48,317 nucleotides of DNA from an uncultured Spartobacteria bacterium (GCA_903933715.1 CAIZLD010000039.1:1-48317); one strand, 5' to 3'; shown: positions 27,251 to 36,191, numbered from the stretch's first letter. Translations and numbers: made by a program. Notes: generated by a model not told the origin, from the letters alone.

Positions 27251-28000
27251 TTAATCCACCAAGGGCTGAAACTCCTCATCCGTCATCGGTTCGTAGTCCG
27301 GCCAATGTCCGCGCAGTTCCACCAGAATCCGCTGTTTCGATGGGGCTGGCATTGGGTTAACCCTCACCACCTGCGCTTCGTAATCTCCGGGCGATTGGAC
27401 TATTGCGGCCACCAGATCGGAAACAAGATACCGAGGTGCCCAGCCGATCATGGAATAATCCTCTGTCTGGAGTTGCACCGCCGCCCGCGTCACAGGGTTC
27501 GTGAGTTCAAGGGCCACAAAGAGCTTCTCGCCAGCCGTCAACGCTTCTATCCGCTTTTGGGCGGGTTCGCTAACATGCCGCCATCCATGCAGAAAGAACC
27601 GGCACCGGAATGCGCCATCTTCCAGGCGTTCGATCTTTGGGAACACCTCGAAGCTATCAGTAGCGCGGAAGCCGCCATCGACCGAAAGGATTTCGATGGG
27701 GTCGGCCAACTCAGAGAGATCGAGTTGCTTTAAATAGCTCTGAAAATCAGGACGCCCTGGGGTTATTACGCGGTTTTTGAAAAGAGGAAAAAGCTCGTCA
27801 GCCTCGTAGTTCCGATGCAAATCCGGGAAGTCGATCAAAGCCGGGAAACCAGCCTGTTCGCGCGCACTGTCCGCCCCGTGGGTGTACCGGAACCGGTAGG
27901 GGTGGTGGTGCGGCTGATTGACGTCCAAGCGGCCCACGGGGAACCATCGCCGCGTCCGGACCTTGTCCTGCCACGCTAGAAAGAGGGTTTTGGTGCTCAT
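27251..28000 (-). CDS. HIRAN-domain protein, partner of HipA-like kinase
   Basis: This 249-residue protein has an N-terminal ~130 residues (MSTKTLFLAWQDKVRTRRW, then FPDLHRNYEADELFPLFKNR) that look like the small domain at the front of HipA proteins. Its C-terminal ~90 residues resemble a HIRAN domain (FVALELTNPVTRAAVQLQTE, then MIGWAPRYLV), a fold that binds DNA ends or damaged DNA. Its ATG overlaps the stop of the kinase-like gene by four bases, so the two are coupled and probably form a complex, like a HipA split into two chains. The HIRAN call is from memory of the motif. Confidence 0.7.
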   Translation of the reverse strand: MSTKTLFLAWQDKVRTRRWFPVGRLDVNQPHHHPYRFRYTHGADSAREQAGFPALIDFPDLHRNYEADELFPLFKNRVITPGRPDFQSYLKQLDLSELADPIEILSVDGGFRATDSFEVFPKIERLEDGAFRCRFFLHGWRHVSEPAQKRIEALTAGEKLFVALELTNPVTRAAVQLQTEDYSMIGWAPRYLVSDLVAAIVQSPGDYEAQVVRVNPMPAPSKQRILVELRGHWPDYEPMTDEEFQPLVD

Positions 28001-28902
28001 ATTGGGACTTCGCGCAACTGTCCTACACTATAGCACATAAAATCAAGAGCGAATTGACGCGCATGTGCGCTCATCCACTCCGGCGGCACGCGCTCCACGA
28101 TGTCCCCCAGCAAAGCCAAATCCAGTTTATGGACCTTCTCAAGGGCTGGTCGGAAAATCTCCTTGTTGGCAACCGCCGCATACCGCACCAACGTCAAGGG
28201 ACTTGCTCCGCGCCGATCATCCTCCTTCAGAAAAATGGCTCCAGGGGCCTTTTCGGCATACTTACCCACCCGGTGCTCTGCCAGAAGACGCTGTCTGGCT
28301 TCATCCAGCAGCTCACGGCCAAGGGATGAGGCGTGGTCAAAAGAAGGCGCGATAGAACCTTTCCACACCTCGCCGGACCGCTTTCGCAGTAACCCCCAGT
28401 TTTCATGGTGCCGGTCGGTATTGCCAACGATGGCATCCAAAACCAGATACTCAGCCATCCTTGTTTTCGCACGAACCGCACCATCTGGGGTAACGAAGGT
28501 TTTGTCTATCGCAAGCCAGATGTTTTCCAGGGTGTGCTTGGACTGGCGGAATTTTGTCTCCGGGTCGTATTCACTGACGGCACCGGCCATCACCTGGTTC
28601 CCGTGAACAAGCTCGCGGCCATCACGAGCAAATGATTCCGTGGTCGAGCCTTTGTCGCCTTGGAATTCGGCCAACTCCACTCGTGCGTGGTAAATCTTGA
28701 GGCAATGCGCCACCTCTGCGGCAATCTTTTCCGCCCAGTATTCCCCCGTGGTGGTTCGGGCGTATTTGAAAAGCCAGTCCGATTCTTCCTCGTGCTCCCC
28801 TTTTGACTCCCGGTACCAAAACTTATCTTTGCTTCCCATTGCTTCCGACTCCAGCACCCATTCTGGCTGGATGGAAATGATGGGATAAGGATCGGGATGC
28901 AT
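27997..28902 (-). CDS. HipA-like Ser/Thr kinase-fold protein
   Basis: This 301-residue protein has the kinase core of HipA/PI3K-like proteins: an ATP-lysine candidate K46 (WLFKYAR), the catalytic loop GNTDRHHENW with D163 and N168, and the metal-binding Asp in SFDHASSLG (D189). HipA kinases phosphorylate tRNA synthetases or other targets and act as toxins; target and toxicity here are unknown. No HipB-type antitoxin is adjacent. It is encoded between the small Cys-rich gene and the HIRAN gene, inside the type I restriction cluster, which suggests a role linked to it. Confidence 0.82.
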   Translation of the reverse strand: MHPDPYPIISIQPEWVLESEAMGSKDKFWYRESKGEHEEESDWLFKYARTTTGEYWAEKIAAEVAHCLKIYHARVELAEFQGDKGSTTESFARDGRELVHGNQVMAGAVSEYDPETKFRQSKHTLENIWLAIDKTFVTPDGAVRAKTRMAEYLVLDAIVGNTDRHHENWGLLRKRSGEVWKGSIAPSFDHASSLGRELLDEARQRLLAEHRVGKYAEKAPGAIFLKEDDRRGASPLTLVRYAAVANKEIFRPALEKVHKLDLALLGDIVERVPPEWMSAHARQFALDFMCYSVGQLREVPI

Positions 28903-28956
28903 GGGTGGGCTTTCGGGAAGTTTATTTTGATTGGAGAGCGGTGAGGAAAAAACGAT

Positions 28957-28989
28957 TTACACTGCGATTTCTCCGCTCATCAGGCGCGG
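28957..28989 (-). pseudogene. scar of a second hsdS 3' end
   Basis: Read leftward, these bases encode PRLMSGEIAV and a stop, nearly the same ending as the intact HsdS (QLMSGEIPV). The bases after the stop (AAATCG) also match those after the real hsdS stop. It is too short to be a gene. It suggests that a former hsdS end was duplicated or exchanged, leaving the small Cys-rich gene between the two copies. Confidence 0.65.
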
Positions 28990-28992
28990 AGT

Positions 28993-29229
28993 TTATAGTT
29001 TCTCCTGACTATGTTTCTTGGTCGTTCCTTCTTCCAGTTTGAGTTTCTGGAACTGCTTCGGCCACGATACTGGTGGAGCAAGGCATTTTTTGTCAGCACG
29101 CGCATAGGCGCAGACCTTCCTCATGTGGTGCTTCGCACAAATATCTGGATTAGTGTGGCGGCATCCGAAGGTCTGCTTCTCCGTGTCTAGCGGATGCAGC
29201 GGTGCGTGGTAGGCGTTGACGTTTCGCAT
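28993..29229 (-). CDS. small Cys/His-rich protein, possible zinc-binding
   Basis: This 78-residue protein has C23, H25, C31, H34, H35, C40 and C49 spaced like a zinc-binding domain (GCRHTNPDIC, KVCAYARADKKCL), followed by a PPVSWPKQFQKL segment and a charged tail. The ordered Cys/His pattern makes it look like a real conserved gene; I do not know a function. It starts seven bases after hsdS stops and is followed by the hsdS scar, so it may have been carried in with an hsdS exchange. A regulator or small partner of the restriction complex is possible. Confidence 0.65.
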   Translation of the reverse strand: MRNVNAYHAPLHPLDTEKQTFGCRHTNPDICAKHHMRKVCAYARADKKCLAPPVSWPKQFQKLKLEEGTTKKHSQEKL

Positions 29230-29236
29230 GACGATT

Positions 29237-30367
29237 TCAGACAGGTATCTCCCCGCTCATCAACTGTGGCAACAGCAGGTCGCGGGCGGCGCGGAGCTTT
29301 TGGTTTTGGTAGTGAAGATTCAGCAATTGGTCAAAGACTGGCTTCAGAGAATCGTTGAAAGACTCCAGCAGACGCGATGTGGGCATAACCATCGGATAGG
29401 AACGGATAATTTGCTGATTTATGTTATTTTGTGCCGCGCCCATCGAAAGTCCGACCAGTTTATCCTTGTTCTCGCGAAAAAAAAGGAACGCGTGAATAAA
29501 GCTATATTTTGGTTTTCTCGGGATAATTGCACAGCATGCCTGATTTGATGATGCAGGACTCGCTATAATTCCAATCTGACCGATTGTCGCTCCATACATT
29601 GCGACCAGCAAGGTTCGCTCCGGAAACAGTTTCGCAGCGGATTTCTTCAATGCGTCTTCTGTAATCTTCTCCTCCGTGTCGGCCACAAATCCGTTGAGTA
29701 GTTCACCTGTTTTTACCCAAAGAATTTCACCCGTGAAGAAATCAGGATTCGTCCTACTTGGAGTACCACCGGATGCGGTGTCGTAGAAATCAGATACGTT
29801 TCCACGTTCCCACCCATCCGGCACACCATTGATTATGTGGGTATGCTCGTGGCCGGGGAAGCGGAGGCGGACAAACCATTCCCGGTAAAGCAGCCGTGCT
29901 GATTCTTCCAGCAACGCCATCCGACGCCAGTTGTTCTCGATCAGATCATCGTAAGCGGAAAGAATCTCAGCAATGCTCTCTTGGATCTTTGTGTCTGGAA
30001 CTCGGACTTTAACCTCATGAAGAACATTCCTATCGACGCCAGGTACCGCAGCTTTATCGCTCTGATACCCCCTCAAAACATTCTTCAAAAAGTAAGCTGC
30101 AAACTTTGGATGAGTGTCTTTAAAATCGACCACGTAAAGCGCCGTGTTAAGCGGCCAGTAGTCTTCATCAAGGTAGAATACCTCGCCGATGGTGCCATAT
30201 CGGCCTGTAACTACACCAGGAGCCTTTGCTTTCGATTCGTTGTGGTGGCCGGTAATTCCCGATGACGAGACAACAGGGACATCACCGTCATGGCGCAAAT
30301 CACTTGGCAAGTCGTGACCACGCTTCAGGGTGAAAAGATCGCCAAGCCTACAACTTCGCCACCTCAT
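29237..30367 (-). CDS. hsdS: type I restriction-modification specificity subunit
   Basis: This 376-residue subunit recognises the split DNA target for HsdM and HsdR. Two target-recognition domains (residues ~1-120 and ~185-320) are each followed by a conserved helical region: IQESIAEILSAYDDLIENN with ALLEESARLLYREWF, and the C-terminal repeat ending LRAARDLLLPQLMSGEI. The second TRD carries GGTPSRTNPDFFTGEILWVK, common in HsdS. Its ATG overlaps the hsdM stop by four bases. Base composition is more AT-rich than hsdM, as is usual for exchanged specificity genes. Confidence 0.94.
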   Translation of the reverse strand: MRWRSCRLGDLFTLKRGHDLPSDLRHDGDVPVVSSSGITGHHNESKAKAPGVVTGRYGTIGEVFYLDEDYWPLNTALYVVDFKDTHPKFAAYFLKNVLRGYQSDKAAVPGVDRNVLHEVKVRVPDTKIQESIAEILSAYDDLIENNWRRMALLEESARLLYREWFVRLRFPGHEHTHIINGVPDGWERGNVSDFYDTASGGTPSRTNPDFFTGEILWVKTGELLNGFVADTEEKITEDALKKSAAKLFPERTLLVAMYGATIGQIGIIASPASSNQACCAIIPRKPKYSFIHAFLFFRENKDKLVGLSMGAAQNNINQQIIRSYPMVMPTSRLLESFNDSLKPVFDQLLNLHYQNQKLRAARDLLLPQLMSGEIPV

Positions 30368-32520
30368 ATCCCCATCTCCTCAAAGTTTTCCTGAATCTTC
30401 CCTGCCAGATCAACGGCCTCCTTGTTCAAATCCGCCAACTCGATGTGAATATCCCGTAGCGTCTGCTCAAAATCAAAATCTTCGTCCACATCCGGCGGGG
30501 CAACGCCGACGTAGCGTCCGGGCGTAAGACTCCAGTCGGCAGCCTCGATTTCCGCACGGGGGACGGCTTTGCAAAGGCCCGCGACGGCCTGAAACTCGGC
30601 ATTGGGGAAGCGATCTTGGAGCCAGACGATCTGACGATGGAAATAGACAGCCTCTTTGAGTTGTTCGACGGCGGCTTTTCGCTCCTCTTCAAGCTGCTTG
30701 AGGCGTTTTGAAGCGGTGCGGCGGTCGTAAAATTTTGCGGCAGCGGTCTCGGTTGCCAGCCCGGCGGCGGCTTGGGCCAGAGTCTCGGCTAACTGCCCGG
30801 CCCGCGCGGCGAGCTTGTAGAGCGCGTCCACCTGTTTGACCAACCCCTTGATCTGTTCTGCCATCGAATCGAATGTTTTGCGATAGGCAAGCTGCGCGCC
30901 GCAGGTTGAGGGTATGAGCGCGGCGGTTTCCTTGTGGAAGCATTCCAGATCGCGTTTTAATACTTTCCGGTCGGACTTATACGCCGCAGCTGCCTCTTGC
31001 CACTCCGTGAGTGCTTCGGTGAGCGGCGTCTTTTCGGCGTCCGGGAGCAGGAGTTTTCCAGCAACCTGAGCGAATGCCTGCAATTGTTCCCGAGACTCAT
31101 TGAGCGTCGTATCAAAGGCATCAAGGGCAACGGGAATCGCCGCGCACTCCTCGGAGATACTCCCAAAGTAGCTTTCCACCAACCCGAGGAACCGTTCGCG
31201 TTGGCCACGGTAAAGCCAGACGATGGCGGTCAGGTTTTTCAACTGCTCCGGCGAGAAGTCAAAAACCTTGCGCGTGACCTTCCGGTAAATATTGCGCGCA
31301 TCAAGCATCAGCACCGTGTCCCGCTGCTCGGCTGGCTTGCCTTTATCAAAGAACCAGAGTTCGCACGGCACGGTGCGGGTGTAGAAGAAGTTCGAGCGGA
31401 TGGAGATCATCACATCCACGTCGCCGGTTTCGACGATCCGGCGGCGCACTTCGGCTTCGCCGTGCCCGGCGCTGGAAGCTTGCGACGACATGACGAAGCC
31501 CGCGCGGCCCTTCGGCCCGAGGTAGCTGTGGAAGTAAGAAATCCAAAGATAGTTGCCGTTGGAGACTTTCTTGGCTTTGTTTACTCCGGGCAGGCCGAAC
31601 GGCAACCGGGGGTCGTCTTTGATCTTCTCCGCATCCACCTGATCCACGTTGAAGGGAGGATTGGCCATGCCAAAGTCGCAATTTCCCCACAGCAGGCGTC
31701 CGTCGGGCAAACGGTGGACGTCGTCGTAAAACGTATTGGCCTCGCGAATGTCCCCTTCCAGCCCATGCACGGCGAGGTTCATCTTGGCGAGTCGGATGGT
31801 CGTGGCGGTTTTTTCCTGACCGTAAAAAGTCACCCGCTTCATGGTGTCCTGACCCTGATCCTCAATGAAATGGCTGGACTGGACAAACATCCCGCCGGAG
31901 CCGCAGGCGAGGTCGGTGACCACACCGTGGTCCGGCTCAATGACGTTGACGATGGTCTGCACGAGCGAGGGCGGCGTGAAAAACTCGCCGTTGTCCTGCG
32001 CTCCCTGCATGGCGAACTTCATGAGGAAGTATTCGTAAATGCGCCCGAAAACATCGCCGGACGCCGAGCGCAATGATTCGCGATTGAAGATTTTGAGCAG
32101 GTCTTCCAAGACCGAGCGCTCGAAGATGGAGAAGTCCCTAGGCAGAACGCCGCGTAACGGCTCGAAGGAATCCTCGATAGCCGTCATCGCATCAATGAGC
32201 GCCATCCCGAGATCGGTTTCCTTCGGCGTCGCCAGAATCTTTTCGTACCGGGCAGCCTCGGGCAAATACAGACAGCGCCGCTTCACATAGTCAGCGGCGA
32301 TGGGCGTGCGCTTCGGCGTGCGCCCGGATTTCTGATCATACTCGATCTCGCGAGTTGCATCTTCAAAGCGGTTGGCGGCGTGGCGCAGGAAAATGACGCC
32401 GAGCACAGGCATGCAATACTCGGATGAGGTGAGCTTGGAATTGGCCCGGAGATTGTCCGCCGCCTCCCATAGGTCCTTTTCCAGTTTTTCAATATTTCCG
32501 AGTGATCCGTTGGTGGTCAT
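30364..32520 (-). CDS. hsdM: type I restriction-modification DNA N6-adenine methyltransferase
   Basis: This 718-residue subunit methylates adenine in the HsdS target using SAM. The N-terminal helical HsdM_N domain contains FLRHAANRFED, and the gate to the catalytic domain has NGEFFTPPSLVQ. The SAM site is DLACGSGGMF (residues 203-212) and the catalytic motif is NPPF (287-290). After residue ~480 there is an extra ~230-residue C-terminal extension rich in helices and charged repeats, found in longer HsdM variants. TAGGT precedes the start. Only 19 bases separate it from the subtilase gene upstream, so cotranscription with that pair is likely. Confidence 0.96.
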   Translation of the reverse strand: MTTNGSLGNIEKLEKDLWEAADNLRANSKLTSSEYCMPVLGVIFLRHAANRFEDATREIEYDQKSGRTPKRTPIAADYVKRRCLYLPEAARYEKILATPKETDLGMALIDAMTAIEDSFEPLRGVLPRDFSIFERSVLEDLLKIFNRESLRSASGDVFGRIYEYFLMKFAMQGAQDNGEFFTPPSLVQTIVNVIEPDHGVVTDLACGSGGMFVQSSHFIEDQGQDTMKRVTFYGQEKTATTIRLAKMNLAVHGLEGDIREANTFYDDVHRLPDGRLLWGNCDFGMANPPFNVDQVDAEKIKDDPRLPFGLPGVNKAKKVSNGNYLWISYFHSYLGPKGRAGFVMSSQASSAGHGEAEVRRRIVETGDVDVMISIRSNFFYTRTVPCELWFFDKGKPAEQRDTVLMLDARNIYRKVTRKVFDFSPEQLKNLTAIVWLYRGQRERFLGLVESYFGSISEECAAIPVALDAFDTTLNESREQLQAFAQVAGKLLLPDAEKTPLTEALTEWQEAAAAYKSDRKVLKRDLECFHKETAALIPSTCGAQLAYRKTFDSMAEQIKGLVKQVDALYKLAARAGQLAETLAQAAAGLATETAAAKFYDRRTASKRLKQLEEERKAAVEQLKEAVYFHRQIVWLQDRFPNAEFQAVAGLCKAVPRAEIEAADWSLTPGRYVGVAPPDVDEDFDFEQTLRDIHIELADLNKEAVDLAGKIQENFEEMGI

Positions 32521-32539
32521 GTTTACCTAAATGGTTGTT

Positions 32540-34843
32540 CTATCGTGTAGCACGGATTCGAACACCTTCCCTGACTTGGAGGTTCTGCGTAATCCAACCA
32601 GAGCGATTCATCATCTGCACAACTTCGTCGTAAACCGGGCGCTGCTTATCTGGATCGCGAATGGTTGCGATAAGGGCGACAGGTTGACTTCCAGGATTTG
32701 ATGAGGGCTTTCTGGAGCTCATTTCAAGCGTGATACGCCAGGTGTCGCGCGAGTCAATCCGGGAAAAACATTTCCGGAAAACTTTGACGGGTGACCACTT
32801 GAAACCGTGTTCGATCTGGTTCTTCTCGAAAAGCTCGCTGTAATCCTTTGGATATGGAATGATCTTCCGACCGCTGTAGTCTTCAACTCCTTCGGCGTCG
32901 ATCCAGCATGTGCCGAGCGAGGCATCGACGTTAACCTGGCTATAAGATGCACCGTCGAAAGGATCGACAGGGGGATCGTAAACAAGAGTGAGGATGATCT
33001 CGCCGAACGCCTTGTCATTCTTATGCAGGCAGGGGGGCACAGGGAAGTCCGCCTTGTGGAAATGCCGCTTCGAGTATGGGAGGTCAATGTCGAACACAAG
33101 GGTTGCCTCCCAAGGACGACAGCGCAGAATGTCCTCAACGGTTGGGGGTTTGCCAAATCCGCGATAGGGTAGATCCTGTGCGGTGATCTCTGGAGAATTT
33201 AGCACTGCCGAGTGAATCACAAAGGCTTTCAGAAGGTGCCGCGAGGGAGGTTCTTCCAATGCCGCCGCGAGTTGGGCTGCAGTCAGTGCGACCGAGGGTG
33301 CAGCAAAACTGGTTCCAATCGTCTCGGCTATGTTTCCCGACCCATCAATCGAAAGCACTCCCATCTGCGAGTATTGCAGATTTCGTGTCGAATTTCCTCC
33401 AAAATGCGTCACGTCCGGCTTCGGAACAAATGCCGCACCAGGCTCTTTTCGAGAAAACGGGGATGGTTCGCCGGGGGCAGCACAGGCGTTGTTTCGGGAC
33501 AGGTGCGCAACAGAGCCTACGGTTAGGGCGCGCAGAGAGTCCGCCGGTGCGACAATCCGATCACTGTCGCTGAGGTCAGGTCGTCTCCACGGATGGAGCG
33601 GAGCGTTATTGAAATTCCCAGCGCTGTTTACGATCATCACTTTGAACTCGTCCTGAAGAGCATCCAGAGCGATTGCGAACTCCGAGAATCTATCATTCTG
33701 GCAAAGTCGTTTGGAGTTGATCGACATATTCCAAATCCGGGGCTCGGGATGGCGCTCGAAAGCGCTCCGAAGGAGATCAACAAGATCGTCCTCAGTCACG
33801 GAGCCGCTTGACGGAAGCGCCACGAAATCGACGATTTTTGCCCGGCCAGAAGGAAAACCATCGTGTCCGTGGTTGATTGCTCGACCATTGATAATCAAAC
33901 CAGCTACCAGACTGCCATGGGTGTTGTCCTGGTCAATGCGGGGGACCTCGCTTTCGTCGCGAGCGACAACCCACGCTTGAAGACGGGCATTGTTCGGATC
34001 TGTGCCAGTGTCGATGATCCCGACCAGCGGATACTCGGTATCCACACTCGGAGAAGGGATGTCATCGGCAGACATCGGCTGAACGGGTGTCGATTGAGCG
34101 CTTACCGTGAACTGTTCAAACACATCAACACTCTGCGTTCCAACAAACGCGGCCAAATCAGAAATAATCGCCCCGTTTTCTGCGATCCCCCCGTCACCGG
34201 CGACATGAAAGCGGTATACACGAAGTTGCTGCCCATACCGAAGAGCGTCTGGAACCTCAACTCCAGCCTTTTGAGCCAATTTGCGCAGTTCCGTTAGGAT
34301 GCGGTCATTCAGCTGCGGGTCCCTGTGATTAAAAAGGCGAAGTTTCAGGGTTGATAAGTGATGTTCTGAAAGAAATGCCTTCAAGTCAGAGGAAGTCCAG
34401 TTCCCAAGGGCGTCTTGAGCGGAAAACGGCTGTATCGAAAGTATTTTGGAAACATCGTTCTGCATCGTGAATGCCGTGCTTCTGCTAATCGTAGCCTCCA
34501 GGCGTTTAAGTGAGTCGGGACGAACGCTAATAAGCAACTGACCAAAATTTTCGGAACCGATGATGGGGCAAGTTCGGTCACTCAGCAATGCGTCGGGGCG
34601 ATGACTCTTGGCAAGTGCTTCCTCTCGGAGAGTTATCCGGGCTACGGCTGGAAGATTTGACGCGGTAAAAATGCGATCAAAATGCGCATGAACCTTGGAA
34701 AGATCAGTGAGCAGTGCGTCTCGCGTCTGATCAAAAACGTCGGTAAAATCCTTTGGTGGGCCACCGCCCCCACGCGGGGGACGCAAATCTTCTTGGTGTG
34801 GTATTACAACCTTGATCGGCAGATGCTCTCTTGATTCAGGCAT
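32540..34843 (-). CDS. ietS: subtilisin-like serine protease (IetS-like)
   Basis: This 767-residue S8-family protease has its catalytic triad at D278 (GIIDTGTD), H309 (NTHGSLVAG) and S512 (GTSFAAPS), with the oxyanion Asn at N410 (NSAGN). A ~260-residue N-terminal region and a ~240-residue C-terminal domain flank it; no signal peptide is seen, so it should act in the cytoplasm. Its start overlaps the stop of the upstream AAA+ gene (TAATG). An AAA+ ATPase plus cytosolic subtilase is the composition of IetAS, first described in plasmid incompatibility and later reported as anti-phage. The family name rests on this pairing. Confidence 0.88.
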   Translation of the reverse strand: MPESREHLPIKVVIPHQEDLRPPRGGGGPPKDFTDVFDQTRDALLTDLSKVHAHFDRIFTASNLPAVARITLREEALAKSHRPDALLSDRTCPIIGSENFGQLLISVRPDSLKRLEATISRSTAFTMQNDVSKILSIQPFSAQDALGNWTSSDLKAFLSEHHLSTLKLRLFNHRDPQLNDRILTELRKLAQKAGVEVPDALRYGQQLRVYRFHVAGDGGIAENGAIISDLAAFVGTQSVDVFEQFTVSAQSTPVQPMSADDIPSPSVDTEYPLVGIIDTGTDPNNARLQAWVVARDESEVPRIDQDNTHGSLVAGLIINGRAINHGHDGFPSGRAKIVDFVALPSSGSVTEDDLVDLLRSAFERHPEPRIWNMSINSKRLCQNDRFSEFAIALDALQDEFKVMIVNSAGNFNNAPLHPWRRPDLSDSDRIVAPADSLRALTVGSVAHLSRNNACAAPGEPSPFSRKEPGAAFVPKPDVTHFGGNSTRNLQYSQMGVLSIDGSGNIAETIGTSFAAPSVALTAAQLAAALEEPPSRHLLKAFVIHSAVLNSPEITAQDLPYRGFGKPPTVEDILRCRPWEATLVFDIDLPYSKRHFHKADFPVPPCLHKNDKAFGEIILTLVYDPPVDPFDGASYSQVNVDASLGTCWIDAEGVEDYSGRKIIPYPKDYSELFEKNQIEHGFKWSPVKVFRKCFSRIDSRDTWRITLEMSSRKPSSNPGSQPVALIATIRDPDKQRPVYDEVVQMMNRSGWITQNLQVREGVRIRATR

Positions 34844-35958
34844 TATTCGCTCCTTGTTTTTAGCTTCCTTGAAATCGTTGCGGTTGAAGTGTTAAGCATT
34901 TCAGCCAATCGCTTGCCATTAAAAAATACAGGATTGAGCGCTTGAATGGCGCGTAAATCCTCCGGCGTCAAGTCGCCTGGAGAAACATCGCGTTTAATGC
35001 GGATTGCAATGAGCCGCCAGATCAAGCGCTCTTGGTCAATCGTCTTCTGCTTCCGAATCACGGCGTCTCGTATCGCATCCTGCGCCAGGGTTTTGATATC
35101 AGAACCCGTCACTGTTTCAGCAAGGACGGAAAGAGCGGAGAGATCAAGGTTGGTGGCGTAATCACCAAAAAACAACCTCATCATCTGATCGCGTTCATTT
35201 GGCCCCGGCGGACTTAGTGGAATCTTGAAAGTAAATCGTCTCCAAATTGCAGGATCGAGCAGGTGCTCGTGATTTGTAGCCGCAAGTAGAACTGTTTGCG
35301 GGTTCATATTATCAAGATTCTGCAAAAGGCTCACGACCACCCTTTTCAGTTCACCAAGCTCCTGCTGGTCATCACGCAGCTTGGCAAAGGCATCTAATTC
35401 ATCCAGAAAAAGAATACAGCGCCTGGCAGATACGTGATCAAACAAGGTGCGGAGGTTTTTTGATGTGCTTCCAAGATAGGAAGAGATAAGCGTGTCCGCA
35501 CGGGCGACAACCAGCGGCATATTCAACCGCCCGGCGATATATCGGGCGAGCTGCGTCTTTCCTGTCCCCGGAGGGCCATAAGTAATTAGCGATGGGGAAC
35601 CGCCAACTCCATGAGCCTCCAATTCATCAGAATTCTTAACGAAGGAAATGAATTCTTCGACACGCCTCGATGTCCCCCCGTCAAGCACCACGGGAAACCC
35701 TGCCTCAGTTGGAATCTCTTCATCTGCGAGCGCGAGCCGTGACTCACCATCGACCGGAAGGCGGGGGCGTGAGCCGATTCCACTCGTTTGGACAGTCGAT
35801 CCAGATGCATCCAACAGCTCCTTCAGGCGCAGGACATCTTTTTTATCCCCTTCCGCCTCTAATTTATCGATAAGCTGGTTCAGGTAGGCCGCGACCCTCA
35901 CGGCGTCCTTGCGGAGGCCCCATTCGGCGATCTTTGTGATTTCTCTAATATGTTCCAT
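34843..35958 (-). CDS. ietA: AAA+ ATPase (IetA-like), partner of subtilase
   Basis: This 371-residue protein has a helical N-terminal region (to ~90), an AAA+ core with Walker A GPPGTGKT (128-135), Walker B LFLDELDA (about 183-190), sensor-1 Asn in ATNH (229) and an Arg finger pair (WRRF, 240-241), and a C-terminal helical lid. The last ~30 residues look like a helix-turn-helix (GKRLAEMLNTSTATISRKLK). It probably controls or feeds the downstream protease. It is the first gene of the leftward defence cluster and diverges from the helix-turn-helix gene at 36,192. Confidence 0.88.
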   Translation of the reverse strand: MEHIREITKIAEWGLRKDAVRVAAYLNQLIDKLEAEGDKKDVLRLKELLDASGSTVQTSGIGSRPRLPVDGESRLALADEEIPTEAGFPVVLDGGTSRRVEEFISFVKNSDELEAHGVGGSPSLITYGPPGTGKTQLARYIAGRLNMPLVVARADTLISSYLGSTSKNLRTLFDHVSARRCILFLDELDAFAKLRDDQQELGELKRVVVSLLQNLDNMNPQTVLLAATNHEHLLDPAIWRRFTFKIPLSPPGPNERDQMMRLFFGDYATNLDLSALSVLAETVTGSDIKTLAQDAIRDAVIRKQKTIDQERLIWRLIAIRIKRDVSPGDLTPEDLRAIQALNPVFFNGKRLAEMLNTSTATISRKLKTRSE

Positions 35959-36028
35959 TGATGGCGTTCTGAAATTTCAGCGGCAGATTGCGATATTTGA
36001 GCCCGTCCGTCAATGAAAACTTGAAATA

Positions 36029-36078
36029 ATTTCACGAATCTTGCAATACTTGCGCCTCAAGCATGTTTTTCGTGAAAT
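36029..36078. promoter_or_regulatory. perfect 10-bp inverted repeat, candidate operator
   Basis: ATTTCACGAA (36,029-36,038) and TTCGTGAAAT (36,069-36,078) are exact reverse complements 30 bases apart, in the region between the divergent ietA-hsd cluster and the helix-turn-helix gene. TTGAAA and CAATAC with 17-bp spacing lie next to the left arm (about 36,021-36,049) as a possible rightward promoter. A dimeric regulator binding both arms could control both directions. Confidence 0.5.
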
Positions 36079-36131
36079 CCGAGCCACCTTTACTGCAACG
36101 TCAACGCGTGGGTTCATCCGACCCCGATTGC

Positions 36132-36166
36132 GCTGCCTTCGCAGCACCAAGTTTAGCGTGGTGCTG
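36132..36166 (+). promoter_or_regulatory. two overlapping leader hairpins
   Basis: GCTGC-CTTC-GCAGC (36,132-36,145) and CAGCACCA...TGGTGCTG (36,142-36,149 with 36,159-36,166) are both perfect stems but share bases, so only one can form at a time. They lie 25-60 bases before the start of the helix-turn-helix gene and could affect its expression. No U-tract follows. Confidence 0.35.
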
Positions 36167-36191
36167 GGATCGAATTCAAGTAAAGGCTCTG

